Shown here one piece after another: positions 27,710 to 51,130 of a DNA stretch of 64,000 bases (its first letter is position 1; every line of letters begins with the position of its first letter). The notes beneath the pieces are model-generated. The model had not been told where the DNA came from, did not search any database, and saw nothing but the letters and a program-made list of their open reading frames with translations. The DNA is taken from assembly GCF_037176765.1 (NCBI RefSeq), contig NC_090025.1, positions 180,094,040-180,158,039 on the forward strand, written 5' to 3'. Made by a program: the position numbers and the translations under genes. This DNA comes from Anolis sagrei (taxonomy: Eukaryota; Chordata; Lepidosauria; Squamata; Anolidae).

Positions 27710-28427
27710 GTTTTAAGGAAAAGGTACACATTTTGCTTATTGAACTTGCATCTTTTCCTAAAAATGCCCAGCCTCAAGCTTAGTAGAAAGATAATCCAGA
27801 AGAAATTGGAAGTAAATTCTAACGAGGATTCTAGTCCTAAGGGGGAGCTTGGAATTGGCCCACGAAGGTCCTACCCTTCACCATATCCTTTTAATATAAG
27901 AACCTAGCAAAAGAGCTTTATCAGATTAATACCCTTGAACAAAAGAAAGGAGGAACCCTCGTGTATATGTAAGGTGTACTCATAATGTACAGAGAAATTG
28001 TAGACTATAATTTTTTTAACACTTTATGTTTCTATTATGCATTTGTTAGAACTTATGGAGTCTTTGGGACTGCTTTATCAACTCTATAACCAGCAGACTG
28101 ATGAAAATGTCCTCTCTGTGAGTCTTTGGTTAACTCTTCCTTGAACACCTCTCTAGGTTTTCCAGCACACCTCTGTGATCAACTTCTAGCAGAAGTTAGG
28201 CAAAGATTCATGCTGGAGAAGCTAGAGGAATACTCTCAGGGACAAAAAAAACCCCACATTTTTAAAGTAAATTGACAATTTCTCCAGATTAGCAAGGGTC
28301 CAGAGGTCTTAACCCCAGCTAATGTGGAGGGCTGACTGTAGTTGTAATTCCAGTTCACACTTTAATGCATGATAGGCCTTCTGTTCTCCTTGTTCTTCTG
28401 TAAACTGGTGTGTCACATATCTCTACA

Positions 28428-28433
28428 AATAAA
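28428..28433 (+). terminator. SLC25A18 poly(A) signal
   Basis: Canonical AATAAA with downstream T-rich sequence, about 940 bp after the stop codon. Confidence 0.7.
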
Positions 28434-28649
28434 ACTTTTATAACAATTTGTAATTTATGCCTCCTACAGTGTGCTTGACAGTTTTAACTATTATAATATC
28501 ACTGTTGCTCCCCAGAAAAGGGTACTATTCCCACCTTTTTGTTCACACTCTGAAGTAAAACTCTACTTATGGCAGTCGCTGATCTGTTTATGTGACAAAC
28601 TACACAGACTCTTTTTTCCAGATACTGTAGCAAACAGTTTCACACACCT

Positions 28650-28655
28650 TTTATT
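28650..28655 (-). terminator. ATP6V1E1 poly(A) signal
   Basis: AATAAA on - (TTTATT on +), about 440 nt after the ATP6V1E1 stop. It lies 217 bp from the SLC25A18 signal, so the two transcripts converge without predicted overlap. Confidence 0.65.
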
Positions 28656-29096
28656 AAACTAATACAGGATCGGAGAGTGTGCCTGCAATGTGCACAGACA
28701 GCAGTTTAACCACATATACAGAACAAAAACCTGGGACTGGCCACAGTCACGTGAGGGTTACATTGTCTGTCCCTCAAGAGAAATGTTTGCTTTTGCAAGG
28801 AAAGAAAGACATTAAGCAGCACAAATTGGCGACATGCTTTGAGAGAAGTGGGCAAAGTTGCTGCTCCCCAAGGAACTCGAATGAATGTCTCCGCTTTTCA
28901 AATCTTAAACCATCTCCCTGTGGACAGGGGTCTCCCAGTCAGGCTAAGCACAGCAGGGATGCCCCAAAATAACTTAATTGAATAAAATGTACAGGACAGC
29001 ACAATATAGACCTGGATATATTGCAAGTTTTTTTCACTGAGGTGCTATGCATCTCACTTCACTATGGCAATGGAAGAGGCTCCACCATCAAGGAAT

Positions 29097-43231
<14,135 letters not shown>

Positions 43232-43470
43232 GGTGGAAGCAAAGGCAGGGCCGAAAAGCACTAGCAGCAAAGAGCCCTCGCGAAAGGTCCGCTCGAACCG
43301 GCCTCTGAGGGGGAAATGAACCAGATCCGGTCACTCTACAGCTGACCCTTCTTGCGTCATCACAGGCCCCGCCCCCTCGCCGCTCGACGTTACGGGCCAA
43401 TGGGAAGCCGCCTGGGCTGTGACGTCACTCCCGAGCAGCGTCTGCGCGTTGACTCTCCTGAGTCCCCACC
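43232..43470 (-). promoter_or_regulatory. ATP6V1E1: ATP6V1E1 CpG-island promoter
   Basis: A CpG-dense stretch directly upstream of exon 1 with a GC-box (CCCCGCCCCC near 43,367-43,376), a CCAAT box (43,397-43,401) and a full CRE, TGACGTCA (43,420-43,427). There is no TATA box. Typical housekeeping layout. The transcription start is not determinable from sequence alone. Confidence 0.75.
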
Positions 43471-44034
43471 GCAGGGTCACAAGAGTCATTGAAGAGGGAA
43501 GGAAAGGAAGTCCATTTTGGAGGACTTCCGGGTTTGGATTTGAGCCGTCCTAGCCTTTGCAACTTTATGGTTGGCAGTTAAAGCGGTATCAAACTATATT
43601 CCTTCTACAGCTGGTTATGAATTGTGGGAGTTGAAGTCCAAAACATCTGGAGGTCCTAAGTTCTCCCAGGCCTGGTGTAGATGCACCGTTAAGTGGGTTT
43701 GGATCAATTATATTACGATTTTCTGTACATAATTTTCAATTGATTAAATCAACTACCAAGCTTGCAAACTCTCTGTTTTGTCTGTTTGTTTGTTTAAAAA
43801 ATGCAGCACAACTGTGTGGTCTGCTCCTGACACGATAAATAAATAAAATTTTCAGTTTGTGGCGCAGTGGATTAAACTGCTGAGCTGTTGAGCTTGTTGA
43901 CCAAAAGGTTACAAGTTCGAATCTGAGGAACGGGGGTGAGCTCCCTCTGACAGCCCCAGCTTCTGCCAACCTAGCAGTTCGAAAACATGCAAATGTGAGT
44001 AGATCAATAGGTACTGCTTCTGTGGGAAGGTATT

Positions 44035-44582
44035 TATTTATCGTGTCATCCGCAACCAGAACATTGTATTACATTTCTAACAGAACAAAACAAACAAACA
44101 GATAAAAAAACCACACAAATTTTGCAATCTTGGCAGCTGATTAAATGTCCTTTGACCAGTATCTGGCCACTTGGAGTGCCTCTGGTGTTGCCGCAAGAAG
44201 GTCCTCCATTGTGCATGTGGCAGGGCTCAGGTTGCATTGCAACAGGTGGTCAGTGGTTTGCTCCTCTTCACACTCGCATGTCGAGGATTCTACTTTGTAG
44301 CCCCATTTCTTAAGATTGGCTCTGCATCTCGTGGTGCCAGAGTGCAGTCTGTTCAGCGCCTTCCAAGTTTCCCATTTTTCTGTGTGCCCAGGGGGGAGTC
44401 TCTCATCTGGTATCACCCACCGATTGAGGTTCTGGGTTTGAGCCTGCCACTTTTGGACTCTCGCTTGCTGAGGTGTTCCAGTGAGTGTCTCTGTAGATCT
44501 AAGAAAACTATTTCTTGATTTAAGTCGTTGACGTGCTGGCTGATACCCAAACTTGCTTGTGGTTGCTTCTGTATTGAGAATA
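44035..44582 (-). mobile_element. Zinc-knuckle non-LTR LINE inserted in SINE A
   Basis: On -, LNRLHSGTTRCRANLKKWGY then STCECEEEQTTDHLLQC. The 14-bp target duplication TGTGGGAAGGTATT is exact (44,021-44,034 and 44,583-44,596). 5'-truncated. Confidence 0.85.
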
Positions 44583-44594
44583 TGTGGGAAGGTA

Positions 44595-45395
44595 TTATTT
44601 ATTTATTTATTGTTCTTATACCCTGCTAACATCTCCCGCAGGACTCGGTGCGGCTTACAAGAGGCCAAGCCAAACAACATCATGAAAAAAACAAAACAAT
44701 AAATAACTCATAAAAAGCAAAAACAATACAATAATAACACAGCACATTATAAAAATATGAGGTGGGCCAAATGTAAAAGTTTTACAAGTTAAAAGCTGGG
44801 AAGTTTAAAGGGGATAGGAGGAATGTTTTGGAAAAGGTGAACGTGCAGACAGTTCTAAATCTCTCATAAAGTGCATTGAGGACATACTGCTTAGGATTCC
44901 TTATTCTGGGAAGGCACACCGGAACATCAACGTTTTCAAGCTCCTTCTAAAGACTGCCAGTGTTGGGGCCTGCCTGATGTCTTTGGGAGGGAGTTCCAGA
45001 GTCGCGGGGCCACCACCAAGAAGGCCCTGTCTCTCGTTCCCACCAATCGCGCCTGTGAAGCAGGTGGGATCGTGAGCAGGGCCTCACCAGATGAACGAAG
45101 AGATCGTGTGGGTTCGTATACAGAAATGCGATCGCGAAGGTAGATGGGTCCCAAACCGTTTAGGGCTTTGTAGGTAAGCACCCGCACCTTGAATTAGGTC
45201 CGGAAAATGAATGGCAGGCAACGGAGCTCCTTAAACAGGAGGGTTGACCTCTCCCTGTAAGGAGCACCAGTTAACAGTCTGGCAGCCGCCCGCTGCACCA
45301 CCTGGAATTTCCGGGCTGTTTTCAAGGGCAGCCCCACGTAGAGTGCATTGCAGTAGTCCAATCTAGAGGTGACTAAGGCATGGACCACCCCGGCC
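44595..45395 (-). mobile_element. L2-type LINE inserted in SINE A
   Basis: TTATTTATTTATTG tail, CTCCCGCAGGACTCGGTGCG, then - strand ORF2: LTYKALNGLGPIYLRDRISV, RDRAFLVVAPRLWNSLPK and, upstream, DYCNALYVGLPLKTARKFQV. The short repeat AGGTA flanks it. Confidence 0.8.
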
Positions 45396-45596
45396 AGGTA
45401 ATGGCGCTCCATGCAGCCATGCCGACTACATGACCTTGGAGGTGTCTACGGACAACGCCGGCTCTTCGGCTTAGCCATGGAGATGAGCACCAACCCCCAG
45501 AGTCGGACACCTTTAGGGGAAAATCTTTACCTTTGCCTTAATACATAGAAATTGTAATGCTCCAATATATTCCATTTTATTCAGGGAAGAAGACCT

Positions 45597-45631
45597 AATA
45601 ATAATAATAATAGTTGTTGTTGTTGTTGTTA
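45597..45631. repeat. (TAA)n-(GTT)n microsatellite
   Basis: AATAATAATAATAATAG joined to GTTGTTGTTGTTGTTGTT, two mutually complementary triplet runs, immediately before the promoter-unit array. Confidence 0.95.
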
Positions 45632-45696
45632 CAATGGCAACGCTATACGAGGCAAGGACGGGCAAGGAGAAGCGCACGAGGGGCGAGTGTGGATGT

Positions 45697-46300
45697 GTGA
45701 CGTCACGACGCTGCCATCTCGATGCTGAGCATGCGTGCCTTCATTTGCCCTTCTCCATCATGGCGGCGGCAGAAGCTAGATCCCTTGTGTGGAGGGTAGT
45801 CTTACATGGGAGAGTGTCGTCATGACGGTGGCGTCCCGTACGTGCCCGGCTTTCCCGTGTCCCCTTTTGCCCTCTTCCATCATGGCGGTGACAGAGGCTT
45901 TTACATATAAACCCCTTGTTAAGAGTATTCTTAAATGGAGTGACGTCATGACGGTGTTGTCGCGTACGTGCGTGCCCGGCTTTGCCGTGCCTTCTCTTTG
46001 CCCTCTGTTATGGGCGGCAGCAGAAGCTTTTATAGATCCCTTGTGTTGAAGATATTCTTACAGAGAGCGAGTGACGTCATGACGGTGGCGTCGCGTGCGT
46101 GCCCGGCTTTTCCGTGCCTTCTTTTGCCCACCTCCATCATGGCGACGGCAGAAGCTTTTTTATAGATCCCTTTGTGTGGCGGGTATGTTTACATGAGGAG
46201 TCACGTCATAATGATAGCGTCGCGTGCGTGCCCGGCTTTATCGTGCCTTCCTTTGCCCTCCTCCATCATGGCGGCGGCAGAAGCTTTCCTAGATCAATGT
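45697..46300 (+). promoter_or_regulatory. Five-copy tandem array of a BCL2L13-promoter-like unit
   Basis: Five direct, diverged units start with a CRE or CRE-like site at 45,698 (TGACGTCA), 45,815 (TGTCGTCA), 45,941 (TGACGTCA), 46,072 (TGACGTCA) and 46,201 (TCACGTCA); spacings are 117, 126, 131 and 129 bp. In most, a second half-site TGACGG follows, then GTGCCCGGCTTT, CGTGCCTTC and the YY1-like core CCATCATGGCGG about 60-70 bp after the CRE. GAAGCTTTTATAGATCCC-like linkers separate units. CpG is dense throughout. A sixth copy overlaps the BCL2L13 first exon. Regulatory function is inference. Confidence 0.8.
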
Positions 46301-46418
46301 GCTGTGCTAATTATATAATGTAATACAATATATTGTATATACATATAGTATTTATAATATTATAATGTAATACAATATAATACTAAACATATATCATAAT
46401 TATATATTTTATATTACA
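46301..46418. repeat. AT-rich spacer
   Basis: Nearly pure A/T with repeats of TAATACAATAT, between array copy five and the CR1 insertion. Confidence 0.6.
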
Positions 46419-46636
46419 TAGAATCATAGAATCAAAGAGTTGGAAGAGACCTCATGGGCCATCCAGTCCAACCCCCTGCCAAGAAGCAGGAATATTGCAT
46501 TCAAATCACCCCTGACAGATGGCCATCCAGCCTGTGTTTAAAAACCTCCAAAGAAGGTGCCTCCATCACACTCCGGGGCAGAGAGTTCCACTGCTGAACG
46601 GCTCTCACAGTCAGGAAGTTCTTCCTCATGTTCAGG

Positions 46637-47470
46637 CCCTGTCTCTCGTCCCCAACAATCATGCCTGCGACAATGGTGGGACAGAAAGGGCCTCCTCGGA
46701 GGATCTTAATCTTTGTGATGGTTCATAGGGGGAGATGCGTTCGGACACGTAATTTGGGCCGGGGCCATTTAGGGCTTTATAGGCCAAAGCCAGCACTTTG
46801 AATTGTGCCCGGTAGCAAACTGGCAGCCAGTGGAGCTGGCATAACATGGGAGCAGTATGCTCCCTGTGTGCCGCCCCAGTTATTAATCAGGCTCCCTCTC
46901 GTTGGACTGTTTGAAGCTTCCGAGCAGTCTTCAAAGGCAACCACATGTAATAATAATAATAATAATAAACTTTATTTGTACCCCACTACCATCTCCCCAA
47001 GGGACTCGGTGCGGCTTACATGAGGCCTAGCCCGAAGTACATCAAACAAACATCAATAACACAACATTAATAAACAATCAATAAAATACAAATCATATAA
47101 ATCACATAACAAAAACAACAATCAATAATGAATGGCCGGGCCAAATGTAATAGATTAAAATTGAGAATATGCTGATGTGAACAGGTACAATGTAACTGGG
47201 ATAGGATTTTTCAGAGAGAAACGAGGGAACGCAATCCATCCTAAGTCAGTAGAGTGCGTTGCAGTAGTCTATCCTAGATGTAACGAGAGCATGGACCACC
47301 ATGGCCAAGTCTGACTTCCCAAGGTACAGGTGCAGCTGGCACACAAGTTTTAATTGTGCGAATGCTCCCCTGGCCACCGCTGCAACCTGGGATTCCAGGC
47401 TCAGTGATGAATCCAGGAGAACTCCCAAACTGCGAACCTGTGTCTTCAAGGAGAGTGTGACCCCTTGAAG
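46637..47470 (-). mobile_element. L2-type LINE carrying a second L2 copy
   Basis: The outer L2 coding (-): LALAYKALNGPGPNYVSERI at 46,660-46,847. It stops near 46,946, where an (AAT)n-tailed L2 3' end (46,949-47,247) is inserted, then resumes with GTTGCAGTAGTCTATCCTAG through 47,465. Both are in the same orientation. Confidence 0.75.
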
Positions 47471-47584
47471 TTTTTTGTAGCTTGAAGCTATTGTTCCACG
47501 TCCTAGTCTCCAGGGCAGCAAGAAACAAGCTTGTTCCTTCCTCCCTGTGGCTTCCTCTCACATATTTATACATGGCTATCATGT

Positions 47585-47761
47585 GGAAGGCAAAAGGAAG
47601 AGGGGCCGACCAAGGGCAAGATGGTTGGATGGCATCCTTGAAGTGACTGGACTGACCTTGAAGGAGCTGGGAGTGGTGACGGCTGACAGGGAGCTCTGGC
47701 GTGGGCTGGTCCATGAGGTCACGAAGAGTCGGAGACGACTGAACAAATGAACAACAACAAC
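47585..47761 (+). mobile_element. BovB/RTE LINE 3' end inserted in CR1
   Basis: It encodes GKRKRGRPRARWLDGILEVT and ADRELWRGLVHEVTKSRRRL and ends in (CAA)n. The 7-bp duplication ATCATGT flanks it (47,578-47,584 and 47,762-47,768). Confidence 0.88.
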
Positions 47762-47776
47762 ATCATGTATCCTCTG

Positions 47777-48538
47777 GAGCCCCCGGTGGTGCAGTGGGTT
47801 AAACCCCTATGTTGGCAGGACTGAAGACCAACAGGTCGCAGGTTCGAATCCAGGGAGAGGCGGATGAGCTCCCTCTCAGCTCCAGCTCCTCATGCGGGGA
47901 CATGAGAGAAGCCTCCCACAAGGATGATAAAAGCATCAAATCATCCAGGTGTCGGCCTATGAACCCACCAGGACTTTGAGATCTTCCGGGGAGGCCCTGC
48001 TCTCGATCCCACCGGCTTCTCAAGCACGGTTGGCGGGTATGAGAGTTAGGGCCTTCTCGGTGGTGGCTGCTCGGCTGTGGAACGCCCTTCCTACAGACAT
48101 TAGGCTGGCGCCATCTCTCATGGCATTCCGAAGAAAGTTGAAGACCTGGATGTTTGTGCAGGCGTTTGAGTAATTTAGTGCAATCTGGTAATGGAACATA
48201 GGAATGGAACAATGGACGACGAACCTGGACTACGCTTGGATGATGAGAAGATTGGGTACGGTTGTTTTTTGTAATAATTGTGCATTGTAATTGCTTATTG
48301 ATAATTTATGGATAATGTGTTGTTATATGTTGCATGGAACCACTGCTGTCTCTACTGTTTTTACTGTTTGTGAACCGCTGTGAGTCGCCTTCGGGCTTGA
48401 GATACAGCGGTATATATGCAAAGTAAATAATAATAAATAATAATAATAATAATAATAACGTCCTTGCAGACAGCCAATTCTCTCACAGCAGAAGTGACTT
48501 GCAGTTTCTCAAGTCGCTCCTGACACGACAAAAAAAAG
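47777..48538 (+). mobile_element. tRNA-headed SINE, type B, split by an L2 3' end
   Basis: The SINE runs 47,777-47,953 (head CCCGGTGGTGCAGTGGGTTA, GGTTCGAATCC) and resumes at 48,459 (GTCCTTGCAGACAGCCAATT) to poly(A). The insert (47,954-48,458, +) is an L2 3' end encoding RAFSVVAARLWNALPTDIRL and AFRRKLKTWMF, with the 3' UTR (GTGAGTCGCCTTCGGGC) and (AAT)n tail. Confidence 0.88.
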
Positions 48539-48779
48539 TCTCCATTCAGCCTTCTCTTCTTCAGGCTAAACATGCCCAGCTCTTCAAGCCGCTCCTCATA
48601 GGGCTTCTCCAGACCCCTGATCATTTTAGTCGCCCTCCTCTGAACACATTCCAGCTTGTCAATCTCTCTCTTCAGTTGTGGTGCCCAGAATTGGACAGGT
48701 GTGGACTAACCATCAACTATCTTTTAAAGTGTGGTTTGACTTCTGCCCACACTTTTTGCAATTCCTCTCTTTCTTTCTT

Positions 48780-49076
48780 TTTTTTTATAGATTTCTTGTT
48801 GAGGGTATTTTTTAAGGGAGTGTGTGACGTCATGACGTTGCGTGCGTGCGTGCGTGCCCGGCTTTGCCGTGCCTTCTTTTTGCCCTCCTCCATCATGGCG
48901 GCGGCAGAGGCTTTCATTTAGGGGCCCCCTGGCTGAGGGAGGAAGAGAGAAGCGCCGCGCGCGCAGGCAGACACGCGCGCCACCACCAAACCCGAAAGGC
49001 GGCCAACGGCTCCAGCACGGGAAGCGCCGCGCGCCCTCCTTTCGCCGTTTTGACCTCCTCGCTTGCCGTCATTCAG
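48780..49076 (+). promoter_or_regulatory. BCL2L13: BCL2L13 promoter and non-coding first exon (CpG island)
   Basis: It starts with the sixth copy of the promoter unit (linker from 48,780, CRE TGACGTCA at 48,825-48,832, GTGCCCGGCTTT, CCATCATGGCGG at 48,890-48,901). A very CpG-rich unique stretch (GCGCCGCGCGCGC) follows and ends at a consensus donor, CAG|GTAAAC, at 49,076/49,077. No long coding frame is needed here: the protein start is in the next exon. Exon 1 as a 5' UTR exon is inferred from the donor, the CpG island and gene order. Confidence 0.7.
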
Positions 49077-49269
49077 GTAAACAGAAGGCGCACACCCCCC
49101 AAAGGGATACCAGATACAATCCTTAGTAATCTTGATCAAATCCTATCCCTTTATGAATATATTCTCTGCTGAAAGTTCTATAGAATATTAATGTGTAATG
49201 CAGTATTAATATTGTAGTCTTTCAGGTTGTTTGGTTTGTTTGCAATGACCTCAAATATATACAATAGTG

Positions 49270-49430
49270 TAGAAGAGGCATGGGCGAACTTGGGCCCTCC
49301 AGGTGTTTTGGACTCCAACTCCCACCATTCCTAACAGCCTCAGGCCCTTTCAGGGCCTGAGGCTGTTAGGAATGGTGGGAATTGGAGTCCAAAACACCTG
49401 GAGGGCCCAAGTTCGCCCATGCCTCTTCTA
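49270..49430. mobile_element. Near-perfect 161-bp foldback MITE
   Basis: Arms of about 79 bp (left beginning TAGAAGAGGCATGGGCGAAC) pair with one mismatch around a 3-bp centre. It belongs to the GGCATGGGCAAACTT family. The high arm identity compared with the sister copies suggests recent insertion or arm homogenisation. It lies about 190 bp inside BCL2L13 intron 1. Confidence 0.9.
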
Positions 49431-49724
49431 TAAGATACAATTATTAGTCTTCCAAATGAAACACCATTATAAGTATATTGTCTCCAGAAAGTCCTTCAAA
49501 TATTAATGTGCTCGCATTGTTATGAAATTGTTTATATCCCGCTTTTGTCTTTCGATTGAGATGCAAAGTGTCTTAAACACGAGTCATCATGTATTTCTAA
49601 TTCTGCAGACCTGCTTTTCCAGTCTTCTGCTGGGAGTGGTTGTTTTTTGGGGGGCTCATTCTTTCTCCATCTATCATGGAACTGTGGCTAATGTGTACAT
49701 ATGCATTTATTTTATTTATTTACA

Positions 49725-50400
49725 ATATTTCTACCCCGCCTTTCTCGAACCCAAAGGTGACTCAAGGCGGCTTTACAACATAAGCAGCTATTCGATGCCA
49801 TTAAAACAATGTAAAAATTACAATAAACATTATAATATAATGATAATAAAACTTTATTTATACCCCCCAAACCCAAAGGTGACTCAAGGCGGCTTTACAA
49901 CACAGGCAGCTTTTCGATGCCATTAAAACAATGTAAAAATTACAATAAATATTGTAATATAATGATAATAAAACTTTATTTATACCCCCCAAACCCAAAG
50001 GTGACTCAAGGCGGCTTTACAACACAGATAGCTATTTGATGCCATTAAAACAATGTTAAAATTACAATAAACATTATAATATAATGATAATATTTTATTT
50101 ATACTCCGTCACCATCTCCCCAAGGGGACTCGGGGCAGCTTACATGAGGCCAAGCCCAACAATTACATCAAAGCAAATATACAACATAAAATAATTCATC
50201 CATAAAATAAAATGAAAATATTTTCTCCACCTATCATGGAAGTGTGGCTAATATGTATTTATTTCTTTTATTTATTTACGATATTTCTACCCCGCCTTTC
50301 TCAAACCTGAAGATGACTCAAGGCGGCTTTACAACATAGGCAGCCATTTGATGCCATTAAAACAATGTAAAAATTACAATAAACAGTATAATATAATGTA
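49725..50400 (-). repeat. ~122-bp tandem repeat of an L2-tailed element, plus related copies
   Basis: AACCCAAAGGTGACTCAAGG starts at about 49,748, 49,870 and 49,992, with near-identical units containing GATGCCATTAAAACAATGT and TAATATAATGATAATA. An L2 3' end (50,090-50,220) and a further copy (50,270-50,400) follow, then another at 50,745-50,860. The units resemble the 3' end of the long SINE at 19,605. Confidence 0.7.
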
Positions 50401-50540
50401 TTTATCGTGTCAGGGACAGACCAAACAGTTGCATTACATTTTTTAGCAAACAGACAAACAAAACACAAAGTTTGCAAGTTTGGTAGTTGATTAAATGTCT
50501 TTTGACCAGTAGCTCGCCACTTGGAGTGCCTCTGGTGTTA
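50399..50540 (-). mobile_element. 3' fragment of the zinc-knuckle LINE
   Basis: GTATTTATCGTGTCAGGGAC through TTGGAGTGCCTCTGGTGTTA matches the 3' end at 44,035-44,190. TATAATAT flanks both sides, so it inserted into the tandem repeat block. Confidence 0.7.
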
Positions 50541-51130
50541 TAATATAAAAGTATAATAATAATAATACTTTATTTATACCCCATCACCATCTCCCCAAGG
50601 GGACTCGGGGCGCCTTAAATGAGGCCAAGCCCAACAATTACATCCAAGCAAATATACAACATAAAATAATGCATCAATAAAATAAAATGAAAATATTTTC
50701 TATCATGGAACTGTGGCTAATAATATGTATGTAATTCTTTTTTTTATTTACGATATTTCTACTTTCTCGAACCCGAAGGTGAATCAAGGCGGCTTTACAA
50801 CACAGATAGCTATTTGATGCCATTAAAACAATGTTAAAATTACAATAAACATAATAATATAATGATGATAAAACTTTATTTATACCCCGCCACCATTTCC
50901 CCAAGGGGACTCGGGGCGGCTTACATGAGGCCAAGCCCAATCATTACATCAAAGCAAATATACAACATAAAATAATAAATGAATAAGATAAAATGAAAAT
51001 AATGAAAAGCAATACAAAATAAACACACAATACAATATAAAATCACAATTTCAAACAGAATTGTAAAATACATACATTAAAACATTTAAAATCATATCAA
51101 ACACTATTAGCCTCATTGTCCAAAAAATAT
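50541..51130 (-). mobile_element. Run of L2-type 3' ends
   Basis: Two further inverted L2 3' UTRs (CATCTCCCCAAGGGGACTCG near 50,590; CATTTCCCCAAGGGGACTCG near 50,893) lie with an L2-tailed repeat copy between them. No ORF2 coding is preserved. Confidence 0.65.

Larger units (their letters stand above)
27485..28450 (+). other. SLC25A18: SLC25A18 3' UTR
   Basis: About 965 nt from the stop to the AATAAA at 28,428-28,433. It contains a perfect 38-bp palindrome (27,672-27,709). No interspersed repeat is recognised in it. The cleavage position near 28,450 is inferred from the signal. Confidence 0.7.
43855..45530 (+). mobile_element. SINE A split by two LINE insertions
   Basis: The SINE head and body run from about 43,855 to 44,034 and the SINE resumes at 45,396 (GGTAATGGCGCTCCATGCAG) to its tail near 45,530. 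Between them lie a zinc-knuckle LINE (44,035-44,582) and an L2 copy (44,595-45,395). Confidence 0.85.
46420..48708 (-). mobile_element. CR1 LINE in four pieces, split by nested insertions
   Basis: Inverted CR1 pieces in correct order lie at 46,420-46,636, 47,471-47,584, 47,769-47,776 (a few bases) and 48,539-48,708. Landmarks are CACTCCGGGGCAGAGAGTTC, CCTCCCTGTGGCTTCCTCTC and AAACATGCCCAGCTCTTCAA. The intruders are L2 (46,637-47,470), BovB (47,585-47,761) and SINE B (47,777-48,538). Confidence 0.85.

Noticed and set aside
45789-46323. Chain of 65-86-residue frames over the promoter-unit array
   Set aside because: The frames arise from repeating a CpG-rich unit; they differ in frame from unit to unit and are disrupted, so not a protein repeat.
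49725-50112. Regularly spaced repeats resembling a CRISPR-like array
   Set aside because: Units are contiguous 122-bp tandem copies with no unique spacers, in a vertebrate intron.
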